From Erythrocercus mccallii (Eukaryota > Chordata > Aves > Passeriformes > Dicruridae): 64,000 bases of DNA. The notes beneath the pieces were generated by a model, which saw only the letters and a program-made list of their open reading frames with translations, was not told the origin of the DNA and did no database searches. The translations under genes and the position numbers were made by a program. This document shows positions 15,118 to 28,400 of the stretch, piece by piece (position 1 is the stretch's first letter; each line of letters begins with the position of its first letter). The stretch covers positions 106,476 to 170,475 of the forward strand of contig VZRG01001592.1 in the NCBI GenBank assembly GCA_013397435.1, read 5' to 3'.

Positions 15118-18100
15118 CTATGATCTCAAAAACAGGGTAGGAATCTATATTTTGGCTATTTACTGCACTAATCTGAAGATAAATCATCTCAGAAACAGTT
15201 TCTTGAGGAACCAAAAATCTGTCCCTGATTTAACTTCACTCTGGCTGTCCCTGTCACAAAGTACACAGATTTGCAACAGCTGGTCTGGAAACTCAGATTT
15301 GAGAGGCTTGACTAGGTTGAGGATGGGACAGACTGTGGAGAAAACTTTCATTTTCACTCTTGGTTGTAGGCTGTTTTTGCAGTACCTGCTCCTGGAGAAA
15401 ACATTTTCTCAAAACTGTTAGCTAAGATACTGCATACTCTCTGAAGCTAAACCTCTTCAGGTGTCACTGTTCAATGTAGTTCTTCAGATTGCTAGCAATG
15501 ACATCTATAACTCATACACTGAAAGGGTTTCCAAAGAGAAACCATTTTCTCCTAACAAGCAGAAACCACCAACAGCATGAATTATGGGGAAAAAGCATAA
15601 AGACACTGGAATACAAAGAAGTGATTACATCCTGGAATTGACCCTGTCATACACAGCCAACTTAGACCATTGGCAGGCCCAGAAAGCCCAGTTTGCAGAG
15701 TGCTCCAAATCCCCACCATCAGTAAGAGCCTCCACAGATGCTGGCAAACCTGATCATTCTCCTGCAATGGTTATTTAGCTTTAAGAAATTTAAGGTTTCA
15801 AGAAGACATTGTTTATCTACAAAATTATTTCTAGACATAAACAACAGAGAAGAAACTGTCAGAGCAAGAGATAAAGCCCTCACAGCCCTAGAACAGCTCT
15901 TTTCATAAGGAGAGTCACCTTCCACTATTCTGATAGTAGAAAACCTAATTGTGACCCAAACCCAAGTGACTCAAAATCCATATATTTTCAAACAGATAAA
16001 TACATCACAATCTATGTAAATACGTAACAAACTTTTCACACTCACTTTTGAAAATACTGTTTGCACTTACAAGATTTTTTTTAAATCCTGCTCAATCAAA
16101 GAGAAAAAGCAAAATCAAAATTACTCTCCTACAAAGTTTCACAACCCCATAAATTCAACTTTAAAGTAAGGTCTTGCATGCAAGAAAACAATCCAGCACT
16201 TGTGATCAGTGCTATTCTTTTCCTGACAGCTGTATCTAAAACAACAATATAATCTTAAAATAGGCTGAGAATAGGTTGATTCCCTGTTAACTAGTAAGTC
16301 TATATTAAAAAATTGTAGCATTTTTTTACATGGGAATTTAGAACAGCTCTTCAGTGACTTCTCCTGTTACTAGTGGTCACCAATTTAAATATATGAAAGA
16401 ATTATATTAGTTGCCTGAATTTTTGGGTGACTGAAGAAAAACCCACCAACAGGGTGGGTTCACAGACTCCATGAATGTCTTCACATATATGCTCTTAGAC
16501 TAGAATGGATCAAATGGAGTGGACCTACACTGATCATCTAATGCACCTACAATCTTAAAAAGAGCCTTAAATACAAAAATAGAAACACCCCAAAGTCAGC
16601 GCACTGACAAGTAGCTACTTCACCAGTGAACTGGAAAAACTAGTTCCATTTGGTTCCTCCTTTGGTCAGTCCTATATGGCTTCCAGGAGGTCCTGAACAG
16701 ATTCAGATGAGCATCCAGAATAGTCTGCTCCTAAAATATAGTGGCTACGTACAACTTCCAACACATGCAGCTCCTCAATATTGCTTTGACCTGGGAGAAA
16801 AGTGGCTCTCTTTGCACACTGGTTCAACTGACAATAATCCACTGCAATATCCAGCTTCTGATACTCATATGCAAAGTAGCAGACATTCCAAAATAGGAAT
16901 TAACAAGTTAATAATCAAAGTAACACCTGTTCCCTTTCAAAGTAATTTGAAGCACTTTTATCACCATTACTCACCTGCAATATTTTAAGCCTGTAAGAGA
17001 AATCTGACTAATCAAAACCAGTTTTTATAATCAAAAGTATTTTTGTGTGGAAAAGCAAAAGCACATTCTGTTAGGAAGTTACTTATTTTTAAAAAATCCC
17101 ATATAATTAGGTAAACTGTTTTGGAACTGCCCCCTGTATTTTGGAAACCATAGCCAAACTGATATGCCACCACCTTCCCTCATATGCTGAGGGAAGTTTG
17201 AAAAAGATTTTATTTGCTATTTCATAAGGTTTCCAAAACTACAGTCAGAACTGACTTATATATGATTAATTCTTCATTACTGTAATTTTAATCTAAAATA
17301 AGGTTATTCTGGAGCAAACCTATTGAAACAAACAATTGTATCAGTTTTACAGCCTGATTAATATATGTAGTCTTTATTTCAGCATGGCTCAGTTGAAATC
17401 ACTTAGCAGATATTTGAAAACACTAAGTGCTATTGTCACAGGAAAAACAAAACAAATTAAAAATATCTTTGACATGGGAAGATAGAATAATCACCATAGA
17501 AGTCTACATAAGAGAAATATGAGGGACATCTTTATTTATTGTTTCTACAATGAAATGCCATGGCAAGTTTACTTTCTTTATTCCATTTTAAAATCAAAAT
17601 ATAACTAGGAAACAGCTAACCAGCAACAGAACTCAGGGGAAAAAAGGATTACATTTACTGATTAGTATTTCAGCTTGGCTTCTCCTGCAATTTTCCCTGG
17701 TCACTTCAGTAATTGAAGTATATTCTGCAAAATTAGTTAGGTTAAATTGCATTTCATAAACTAAGTAAGTTATTTAGATATTTTTGCAAGTATCTATTAT
17801 AGCTGTGAATTGAACTATTCATGACATTGCTTATTACTTACAGCACGTAGATTCTACAGTATCATTTTTACCTAAGCAATGCATGGAAAAAAACACACTA
17901 AATAAAGTACAACATTTTAAAAAACTGAAGCAACTGCACTTCTCACCAAAAAATATAACAAACATCTGTTGCAGATACTGCTTGGCACTTGCACAGTTTT
18001 GTGAAAAATTTTTGTTGTAGATAAATATTTTTCTACATTTCCTATTATGAACCACTCAACTCAGACCTTTTCCTTAATTATACTCCAAGGAGTCCTTTCA

Positions 18101-18498
18101 TATCCATTAAAGAAAGGCAATTTGTTGCCTAAAAGAATGCATACATATTTTTAAATTTCAACTGTGATTCATTTCTCTTCTAACACATGAAAAAATCAAG
18201 AAAATACCTATAATTAATGGATTTAGTTCTGCAAAAACGTCTAACAAAACTCTCAATGCTTACTCAACATATTACACTTGTTACATACTTTAATATGTTG
18301 GTTTTATATAAGCAATGGTCTTACAATTCATGATTTCACTTCTGTTCCATATCTCAATAACAAGGACAATAGCACAGCAAAATCTTTAGGAAAGCTTTAA
18401 CACTGGTAAAAATTATCGAATAAGGCTTCTACCTTGTATACACGGCAAACACAGATCATCATTTTTTTCAGGAAAAATGAAACAATTTAGTGACATAT

Positions 18499-18538
18499 TC
18501 TCTCTCTCTCTCTCTCTTTTTTTCCTCCTTTTTCTTCT
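18499..18538 (+). repeat. (TC)n microsatellite and pyrimidine tract
   Basis: About nine TC units followed by an unbroken pyrimidine run (TTTTTTTCCTCCTTTTTCTTCT). On the minus strand, the sense strand of ARL15, this is a GA-rich tract and so not a splice-acceptor pyrimidine tract. Confidence 0.85.
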
Positions 18539-20621
18539 AATTTTGCTTTCCTCTATTCTTAATTAAAGAACTTCAGAATCACCGAGTTCTTTATACAGTG
18601 TGGGGGTTTTGTGTGCTGTGCACATTTAACAAAACTGTTATATTCTGCATTTCATACACACTCACATTAGCAATCAAGACTTGTCTGCTATGATAATAAA
18701 TGGTAAGATCTTTTTTTAAGCATGCAGTAGAAACCCATTTAAATGCTATTGTAAGCATATAGAGATCTATTACCCTACTGAGATTTCAAGCAACTGGTAA
18801 TGAAGAATGAGGTGAAAATGAGGGTACTGCCGATAAAAAAACAAGAAATGTTAACTCTAAATACACAAAAAATTCAGTTCAGGCCCAAAAGTCTATCCAC
18901 ATGGGCTCAGCTGCAAAATAACAGTTGTAAGTATAATTTGCTGTAAATCAAACCAAGTGGCATTGCATTCATTTTTAATATGAAACTGGACAAAGAACAT
19001 TTCCTAAATTTTTATTTGCTATCAAAAACTTCACTTAATATTGAATCAAATTTGGCCACTTTAAAAATGAAAAATATAGTAAATTAAGAAAGACTTAAAT
19101 CATGTAAGAAACAGACCTTCTGTTAATGAAAAAATGGGATCTGTATTGCTTTATGAAAAAGTTAAAGCCAAGACACATAGACTATATTTGGATGATAAAA
19201 TCAAATCAGTTTTGTCTCAGGATATTGTCATTTTTTAAGTGGGAGGTTTAGGACTGCATGCCTTTCTTTTATGCTGTATAATAAAGTAGGCCAAATTATT
19301 AAACTTACATATCAAAATCCATATTACATTTCTTTTAAATATTAAATACTTCTTTCTAAATCTGTTTTTATATGAACAAGACCTAGAACTTGTAGGTTCT
19401 ATCCCTGAATAATTTTTGTTTACTTTTTTAATGTAACTTGATATATTAAATCCAAATTACAGTTTTTTTCCTTTTTCCTAAGAATGAATTCTCAGCGAAA
19501 AGGACCAACAATTTGAAAAAATACTTTACAATGTAGTTTACATAGCTGTTTCTTAAAAACAAGAACTATATTATACTCCAGTCACATTTACACCACTTCC
19601 TAACATATAATAAGCTCAATTTCTTTTGACTCAGAAAGATGTAAATAGCAATAAAGAAAAGGATGTATGTTCAACTGTACTGTACTAAGAGTAGCTATTC
19701 TACAGATCAGTTTGTTCTGAGCTGAAAGTCTAAAACTTCGTATTTCAGAAAAAGAAAATCTAAGAAAGAATCAGTTTAAACACAAAGCAGCAACACAGTA
19801 AGGTGCTGAAACAGTTTTAACTCTGCTGCACTCACAGAACAAATGGATTTCACATATAATCTTTAAAAGAAGGAGTCCTTTAAATGACATTTATGAACAG
19901 AATGACACAACCAGATTTTAACTTCTTCCTACAATTTCAGAAGTAATTTTCAGCATTTCCTCAAATGTATTTGACATGATAGGAATGTAGACAAGACGAA
20001 TTTCTCAGAAACTAAAGAGCAAAAGGTACACTGAATAGAACAATTACATAATTTACTGAGTGATAGCTAGAAATTAGACAAAAACGTTACTCCTTGGAAA
20101 AGGAAGATCAGAACCAGTTAAGGACTTCAGAACAGGAATTGAAACTCTGACCTCACATCAGTACACAGCAGTTCAGAAAAAAGCTTTTACATAAAAAAGA
20201 CAATCTATGGTTGCAATGTATTGCTTTAAGCAGTTGAAAAGAATGGAGTAATGGAATATTGCAAAATTAAAACTAATAGCAAATAAAAACCCAAGCTAAA
20301 CAAAAAAATCACTGTCCCAGCAGCTTTTTGTAAGAGTAGTTCTAAAAACATCTTTTCTCCCTTAAGCAAAATATGGTGAAAGCAGAAGATCTGTTTGTAT
20401 CCAAGTATTACTTGTCTGTTTTCCAGAACAACTAAGCCTGTATAGAGTGCAGTGGACTAAGTTTTTAGGGATTGGGACTGTTCCTGGTCTGCATACTTAC
20501 AGTACTTACATAAGAAACTGAGGCCAGCCCTTAACCAGGATGTCAAGGTAGTAAGTGACAGTGGATCAGTGGTGTGCAGAAAGTAAGTACAAACAGGCAA
20601 GAAGCTGCCACATTAACATAC

Positions 20622-20830
20622 CTCTTGTACTGAGCGAGCTGCTGGCTTGTCTTGGTGATTGGCCAATATTAAAAACGGCAAAGTACATAACTGTGGGTGC
20701 TGGAGAGCAGAATGCAGCTCATTCCTAGCAGTTTCTAGATCATCTTCAGAGGAGGCGCTGTCTAGTACAAATATTACCCCTTGGGATCCTTGGTAGTAAC
20801 GACTCCAGTATTTCCTGATATTGTCAGCTC
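20622..20830 (-). CDS. ARL15: ARL15 coding exon 4 (G4 exon)
   Basis: This 209-bp exon completes the split Gly and then encodes 69 residues, from ADNIRKYWSRYY to KPAARSVQE, ending in phase 0. It carries the segment after switch II, the hydrophobic strand GVIFVLD and the guanine-specificity loop, here NHQD where the canonical motif is NKxD. The acceptor is TTGTCTTGAAAG (AG at 20832-20831). The donor is CAAGAG|GTATGTT (GT at 20621-20620), and reading past it gives Val-Cys-stop, as expected for intron sequence. Compared with human ARL15 from memory, I see only one change in this exon, Thr for the first Ala in DLEAARNEL. Such strong conservation argues for a functional gene and not a retrocopy; the introns rule out a processed copy. 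Confidence 0.96.
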
Positions 20831-23800
20831 CTTTCAAGACAATAATGAGAACTAATTAAAACAAGAATAGTTTAATAAATGTAACACTTGTAAATGAAAA
20901 TAAACCATCTACTTAGAATGATCAAAACAATTAACTAAATTTTCTCTTTTAATCATCAATAAAAGAATGAAAAAAAAAAGAATAAAAAATCCAACATATA
21001 CACACACCAATGCCAAATCAACATTGTTCAAATAAGGAAGGAAGTTGATTCAATGCAGCTTTCTTCCATTAAAGCTTCCACTCAGTTAATGAGTACTGGC
21101 AGAACTACCATGCTTACAGTACCAGACAGCCTAATCCTTTACCTTCTCACTGGAATATCTTGGCACTAATACCTAAACCTTTATCCATTCTTTTTCACTT
21201 TGCCCTGCAGCTCCTTGTCATAACCTGCAGCTTCTGTCATGGCAGTTGCTCATTTCTGATAAGGTCTTCCAGTTCATCTCCAAACCATCAGGCAACCACT
21301 TCATAATTGGAGAAAAAAGGTGTCAGGAAAGCCTATTAAAGTAATTAGATACTTAATGAGGAGAATGATGATACAATAGTGAGTTGAACAGTGAATGAGG
21401 AGCTAGGGTGACAACATGCAAAGGCATTTAGTTCAACTACTTTTGCTCTGTCAACCACACTAAGGATTCTGGAAGAGCCCAGCAGCAGACACATGAGTGA
21501 CTGTATAGGCTTATATGCCACAGTAATTTTTAGGACACAGTTCAGCACCACTCAGCCATCTCAACTGAAGCCAAGCACTAAGGTTATCAACAGAAAGCTT
21601 TTGTCTCCCCTGGAGAGCAGCATATGTTGTAGCAATGAGGTAGGAAAAAAAAAATTGTATTTGACAGCTGTCAAACTATCTAAACTATGATTTGGATATG
21701 GGCTATTCTTTGTATGTCTGGATCTGGCACTACACTCATGGGGACAAACACTAAACAGTGAACAGCAGTAGCAATAGTCTAGTAGAAAACTTGACATGTC
21801 TGCCAGACAGTGACTTGCAGGAATGTGTGCAAGGTACCTTTTACAGACACTTTTCTTATTCTGAGACAGGGAGAAGTGAACTTCCAAATATACACAAGAA
21901 CCAAGAGCTGAAAATAATAAAATTCTGCTTTTCAGTGAAACAAAATGACACAAAATTTCTGAGATACATAGTGAGATTTTAATGGAACATAATGACCATA
22001 ACATTGATAAAATACTTAAAATATTAACTTAATTTGCACATTGTGCAACAAAAAAGTCACTAAAGAAAAGTGAAGGAAGAGATTTGCTCCATCAAATTTA
22101 GGTATGCAACTCAAGAGTATTCAAATGTCATCTAAAGGAGTCTTGTCTTTTTACTAGTCACACTGGAACCCTGAGCACTTTGTTTCTGTATCTCCACCCA
22201 GCACAAGCTGTCAATACAAACATACACACTTTTTCCAACAGAGAATACTGAAATCATACCTAATAATTTTTTTCTTCAAGAGACCTACAGAGTTGACTAC
22301 TTGAAAGCAAACGGTCACAGGACTTAGTCAAGACCTTGTTTAATCTCTTTGTTAGTTTAACCAGACTTAAAATAACAATGCACAAACAGCAGGGATGTTT
22401 TATTTATTTTCTCATTAAGATCTGAATATTAATATTACATATATAGAAGAGGGACTGCATTGAAAGCTAATTCTGTGTTTCTGTAGGACACAAATATCTG
22501 TCAACTCTACTCATAAATAATTTTATAGCATCTGTTAGATGCCCCAGTTTTTCCAAACAGCTGTCTACTTCAGAACCAAGTAGAGCAAGCTGCCAGAGGG
22601 ACACTATTTACATAGCCACACACAGTAGTGTCACAGGCATCTGAAGTATCACATTACTTTAAAAACTAGTAGAGAATCATTTTCAATGAACTTAAAGACC
22701 AAGACCATGATCAGTTCTTTGAAATGTATTTTTTTTTTCCTAGCAACATAACATCTGTCTTATTTGCTCTAAGCATCAGTCAGCTACTTTTCAATCACAT
22801 GTCACCGGTAGAATCTGAGTCTTATCTTTGTAACCATACTCACTCTAAAAAGAAAAACTGGTGAACTGCAGAGCATTTGACCTCTTGTATCCAGGCACTT
22901 AGAAGAAAGCAGCTCATGGATCCCTACATGGGACATTGAAGCCAGAAAAGGAGTATGCTGATTTGTTGACCTTATGGTCCTGTCTTTTTGGTTCATGTTC
23001 TTTAGCAGCTCAACTTTGTTCCTCCATGTCAGCTGTCCCAAGAAAATCACCACCGAAGTACAGCAGTCCTTTTCTCTCTAGCCCTGGTCAGTCACCATGG
23101 CACAGTCATAAGAACCAACTTACAATGTCCCATGAAAGTTGGTATTTTCTTTGGGATTTTCCATTACTCTAAAGACATGCCCTGAAATTGCTTACACTTC
23201 AACTCTGAGGAAATCACCTGAGGTTTAAGAATAAAAATAATTTGCAATAAGCAGGCAAGAAAGAAGATTGATAAAGCATGTACCTTAGGGTGCCATTTCA
23301 AACCATTTTTCTGGCAAATGCACTTGGAAAACAATTCTTGGCATCCATAAGCTATCAGCAGCTGGAAGTCAAAATTTCTACAAGACAAATAATGTGATAT
23401 TCTTTTGCCTTAACTCTTCATATCCAGGGAACAGAATCTGCTTTCAGCTTCTTTCCTCAGAGCAGTGGAGTGGTGTTATCCTGGGCAGGAAACACTTGCC
23501 TTTGAATAGTGTTTCAGCCATTCACACTTAGTGGTGTGACAAATACAGCCTTAGAAAGCAAACAGTTGTTTCAGGTGCAGTTCAGCAAAACTATCTCAGT
23601 AATTTATTTTTTCATCTATTCCAAAAGTTTCAAAGACAGGGAGATTCAAAGACTGAGGTCTTTGAAAATCCAGAATATAATGTGTATCCATTAAACAACA
23701 TTGGGCTCTCAGAAGACTGATGTGATAAAAACAGGAACTTAACTTAACTAGTACCCAATACATCCCATCAAAGAATAGTAACACATAGAATAAGCAGTTA

Positions 23801-23884
23801 GGTTTTTCAGCCTCCTATCATGTGTTTCTTTAACAGCTTTGAACCACATGCCGGCTGCCTAAACTAAGATAAAGATAAAAATTT

Positions 23885-23904
23885 AAAAAAAAAAAAAAAA
23901 AAAA
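23885..23904 (+). repeat. A20 run with AGATAAA repeats before it
   Basis: Twenty A residues preceded by AAGATAAAGATAAAAATTT. This could be the tail of an unrecognised retroposed sequence, but the ~400 bp upstream show no CR1, gene or RNA similarity that I recognise, so a plain microsatellite is as likely. Confidence 0.75.
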
Positions 23905-25408
23905 GTATCTCCAAAACATCAGTAAAACATAATCCAAATTAGACCTAAGGAACATGCTGTGTGACAGGTTCACTAAAATGTGACATTCAGGGTCGCAGCT
24001 TCCTCAAACACAAGCAAGAGCCACTACTTATAGCCAAGCATTTCCTCAGCAATGAAGGATCTTATAGGAGCGGGTTGAGTTCTGTGATGCGACTAAAACA
24101 TGCAATTTACAAATAAACTAGTGGGAAAAAAACACCAAAATCCAAACTACAACACAATCACACCACTTACTCTAAAAGAAGAAATACTATTCAATCAAAC
24201 GTAGGCTTGAATTACTTTATAACAGGAAAAAACCCCAAACCTCTCCTTATAGAAACATGACAGGACATTACAATTAAAAACCCCAACCATTTAGCATTAC
24301 TATAGGACAGGTTTACTCAACTAACTGATCTTCATTTTAATATTTTTAAATATCAAATAAGTATTTTTTCTTTATCATCAGTCAAAAGAACAGTGTACCC
24401 ATATTAACACTGTAATTACTTGTATCAATGCTCCCTTGGGAGCTCAGAGGAAGATTTTGAATTATATTATTAACACGCACCTGAACTAGTACACACAAGC
24501 ATACACACCTGAAAATATTATGCAAAATACAGAGCTGCAAATCTTCCTTTCAGCTATGAATACTTCTATTTACATTTTCATTCACAGCAGTGGTTTGAAG
24601 CTACCTGCAACTCCCTCCTTTTCAGTACTTTTAGGAGAACAGAACATAGCATTACAGAAAAAAAATCATTGAAAGAAATTTACATGTGTCAAATTTGTTA
24701 CTTGTCAGACTTGCAGCAACTCTCATTGAGAACACAATGAATGTCACAGAGCCCTTGCTTCAACACTGTCTAGTCTGCAAATGAAAGCTCTTGTTAATCT
24801 CAAAATACTTCACAGGTCTGGAGAAGTTGTAGTCTCAAACAGAGGGAAAACCTTTTTCCTTCCCATCAAAAATAGTTAACTTGGGGACATAAAAGAAAGC
24901 AGGATGCAAACAGCTCTTCTACCATTTCAAATATATCATCCACTCATCTATATACTCTGAAGTTTTTATAGTTAATTAAGATACTATATAGATCATTCCT
25001 CTACTGATATTAAACAGAACACTTCTAATAATCATAAAGGTGAAAAAATGCCATGGACTCTGCCACAAAATCTTTTTTGTATGTAACACCAGCCCACGGG
25101 TGAGCGAATAAGAAAGACGGGAAGGGAAAAAGAAATCTCTTATCCATTCTTTCAAAACATGTAAATATACCGTAGTCTCTCATCCCAAGAAAACCTTTGG
25201 AAAATAAGTGTTTCTAAATCTATGTAGGGTTTATATCTTCACTTCACATCATATCCCCACAAGTAAAACTGATGTATTTTCCTGAGTAGTCAAGAAGATG
25301 CCTGAAACCTTAGAAATCTTAACACATTGAAGAGATGTGGCTGCTCCTTATCTTGTCTTAGGCAGGTTTCCCAGTATTCCACCCTTGAATAAATCCCATA
25401 TACAGATT

Positions 25409-25461
25409 TTTTTTTTACCTTTTTTTTGGGCTTTTTTTGTGGTTTGTTTTATTTTTTTTTA
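25409..25461 (+). repeat. T-rich low-complexity tract
   Basis: Several T runs of 7-11 bases interrupted by ACC, GGGC and GTGG. Read on the gene strand it is A-rich. It could be the A-tail side of an old minus-strand retroposon, but no body is recognisable next to it. Confidence 0.7.
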
Positions 25462-28400
25462 ATGTGCTATGTCCCTTTTATTACAAACAAATTTATAAAT
25501 CCTGTTTAAGATACCTACTATCAATGTGCACGGACTTTGTTGCATCTGACAGAGACATCCACATAGAGATAGAAACATTTTGACTTCGTAATGTGTATGT
25601 AAAGACATCATTCTATGGCTGCTTTGTATGGCTACTGTGACAACACAGATGCTAAACCAAAATTCTCTCCGTTTTCAAAAGTCCCAGGACTTCTGCTTCC
25701 TAGGTCTAAGACCAAGTGATCACAGCCTACTTTCTGTAGACTTTCAGGCAGTGCACTTCTGCAATGCACAAAACATGGCAGCAGGAAACTGGCACTTTTT
25801 TCCCAGAAAAACTAGTACTTTGAGATCACCAAATCAGCTATATTCACTGCAGCAATTGAAATACAGTATGAATAAACAGCATAGAAGGAAAAAAAAGACA
25901 AAAAATGTTGAGAAAAAAATTTTCTGCCTTTGTGTTCAAAACATAAAAAATCTGAAATACATTGTACTTAATTGTACTTTATGGTACTTAATTTTATTTT
26001 TCTTATCACACCAAAGTTTATGGAAATCATCTCTGTCATCTCTTTTCTTCCTTCCAGGCTTTCCCAGTGAGACTAATCTAGAAGTCAAGCCTTTCCAACT
26101 TTGAATCTTCACCTTACTCTGATATTTAAATCTGTTGAACAACATTTGGGTTTCAGGCATTTTGAAGTTTTAAAAACATTATACTTCTACTTGCCTATAG
26201 GAAGTCAGTTTGATCTACTTGGGTGTGTGTATTGTACTACCATGTTAAGATAAAATTTGCAATTTCAAATAAATATCTCCTGCTCTAGTCAAAAACATAA
26301 AAGTCATTATAAAGTTCATTTAAAAAATGTATAAATTATTTTAAAAGAAAGAAAAGGATGTGTGTGCCCTGCAAATGCTTTAACATCTATTTAAACCCAG
26401 TATCTAAAGATTTAATACTTTGCAGCCGGTGGCACAGACAGCATTCTTCACCCCTTCTTTTTTTTTTATGAGTTTGGGGTTGTTTGTTTTTAAATTCACA
26501 AATAGAGAGTATGCCCTCTAGGGCTAGCAAAGACTGGTTGGCAACAAGATAATCTGTATCTGTGTCCTTCTTCCACATCTGCTAGAGGACTCTTGAGACA
26601 GCAAGGGTCTCAGAAGCAGAGGCACAACTCCACAGTAGGACTGCTGCCAGCACCCTGAAAGGTTCAAATGTATCCTTCCCTGAGCTCTAGTCACAGCTCT
26701 GGTAACAGTGCAGCTAACCTCAAATAAAATTCAAAATACATCTTTCTCTATGGCACTTCAAACTAGTAGGCATACAAAAAAAAGCAGCAAGTCTACCACA
26801 GCTGTTTATTTCCATGTATTTCTGCTTAGCCTGCGTGCTAATTGGCCCACAGAAGTTTAAAGCTTTAGCTGACTAGAATCAGAGATAAAACTTTTTTTGG
26901 AGGGGCGGGGCAGTCCCTAAGCTGCTACACTCTATCCTTTGATTCTGTCTGAAGAAAACAGCATTGCAAGCCCAACAGGAGAGAGAAAAGCAAACCAAAT
27001 GTTCTGCTTTTCTCTCCACAAAATATCTCACAAACAAAAACAACCTGTCCCCATCCACAAAAAGCTTAACTAGGAAATTCTGGATTTTGCTTATCCTATT
27101 TACACAGCTGTGATAGGCATCATTTGCATGGTTCCTACTTGCAGTGAGACAAACTGCAGGTTGTCTTTTCACACTGTGAAAACCTAATTGTAGCCAATAT
27201 GTATTTCCAAAGAACAGTGGTAGAATCACTATGCTGAATTAGAACTTCCTCACATTAGGAAGGTCCACAGGCACATGTAAATGATCTTTCTTATCTATGA
27301 AATGAGGAAACTATGTAACAGAGCCTGGGTTTACAGGCACCATTTTAACAACAGGCTGGACATGTTTGATAGCAAGCAAATCTAATTTTAATACTTTTGG
27401 AAGTGTAATGTCTCTGTGCAACACAGAGTGGACAGCTCAACAGGGTCATCTAAAAATTTCATCTGCTAAAACATTCTGTAAACTGTTCAATGCAGCTATG
27501 TCGGAGATGTCATTGCATGTACTCCAAACCAGATTTTGGAGAGGTGTCTAAGTGCCTTTTAGTCAAATAGAGTATGGAGATTTTATTGTTTTGTGTTACT
27601 TCATTCCTGTAGACGACTTAGGTTGGCATTTACTCGTGGGATCAATTTTCTTATGACTAATTTGATGAAATGTTACCTGCTCTATATTGTTTGAAGCGTG
27701 TTCAGTACTCTACCTCCATAAAGCAAAGGAAGAGAGAAATTTCCAAAAAATATTTAATTTTAAATTCTAATTAATAGAGCAACATTATTTTTTCCCCACA
27801 TCCATCATTTTTTTTCACCAGGCAGATATTACCTTACAACTGTTGCTGTCTTCTCCAGAATTTCATATTTTCCATTCAACTTGGAAACTGCATTCAACTG
27901 CACAACAGTGTGGCTTCTCCTTCTACTCTCTTTTCTGCTGCTCTTTACTTCCAAATTAAGGCAAAATACGCATGCTTTGTTTAACCAAGCCTGTTTAAAG
28001 CTATTTGTTCTCAAGGTGTCACCTAGACAATTAATTTAGCTGGCCTAAGAATGTGAATTTATGACTTTGGTAATCAAGCTTAAGAAGTAACAGCAGTGGG
28101 GAAGCAAGTTCTCATCTCTTTTCCTGGGCATGCTCAACCAGCTGAAGACAAGAGCATTTCTGATACTAACCACTCTGCTCTTGCTAAGCACTTAACAGAT
28201 TTCTGTCTTAAATGAATTTTCCAATATGACTACACAACATGTACTCTCTGTGTTTGAGAAAACAGCTTTAGGGTGTATCGCAAAACCTAACACAAACATA
28301 TGCAATATATTTTAATAAATGAGGGAACATTATTAAACTCTATAGCATGTTCCTAGTATTTTTAAACTTTGTAAGAAGAATTGCTTACATCAACAATCAT

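Larger units (their letters stand above)
1..20621 (-). other. ARL15: ARL15 intron 4 (5' part), mostly unique sequence
   Basis: AT-rich intron DNA running from the exon 4 donor to the left edge. It contains a short CR1 3' end near 2.1 kb, a purine/pyrimidine-alternating stretch near 8.35 kb, a C13 run near 9.2 kb, a repeat and stem-loop cluster near 10.5 kb, an AGGTCA direct repeat at 15.1 kb and a TC repeat at 18.5 kb. I looked on the minus strand for the last ARL15 coding exon (IKKYFELEPLARG...) and did not find it. Frames of 60-118 codons in this stretch show no family resemblance that I recognise. Confidence 0.85.

Noticed and set aside
1..20621. last coding exon of ARL15
   Set aside because: Searched by eye on the minus strand for sequence encoding IKKYFELEPL and the C-terminal segment; nothing found, and the gene is known for very long introns.
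21561..22004. 147-codon minus-strand open frame as an extra ARL15 exon
   Set aside because: Same strand as ARL15, but exons 3 and 4 already join in exact phase as in human. No acceptor/donor pair flanking this frame gives a compatible in-frame cassette that I can support.
25628..26104. 158-codon plus-strand open frame as a gene
   Set aside because: No family resemblance, crosses an A-rich stretch, and composition (Phe/Leu/Lys-rich) is that of translated AT-rich intron.
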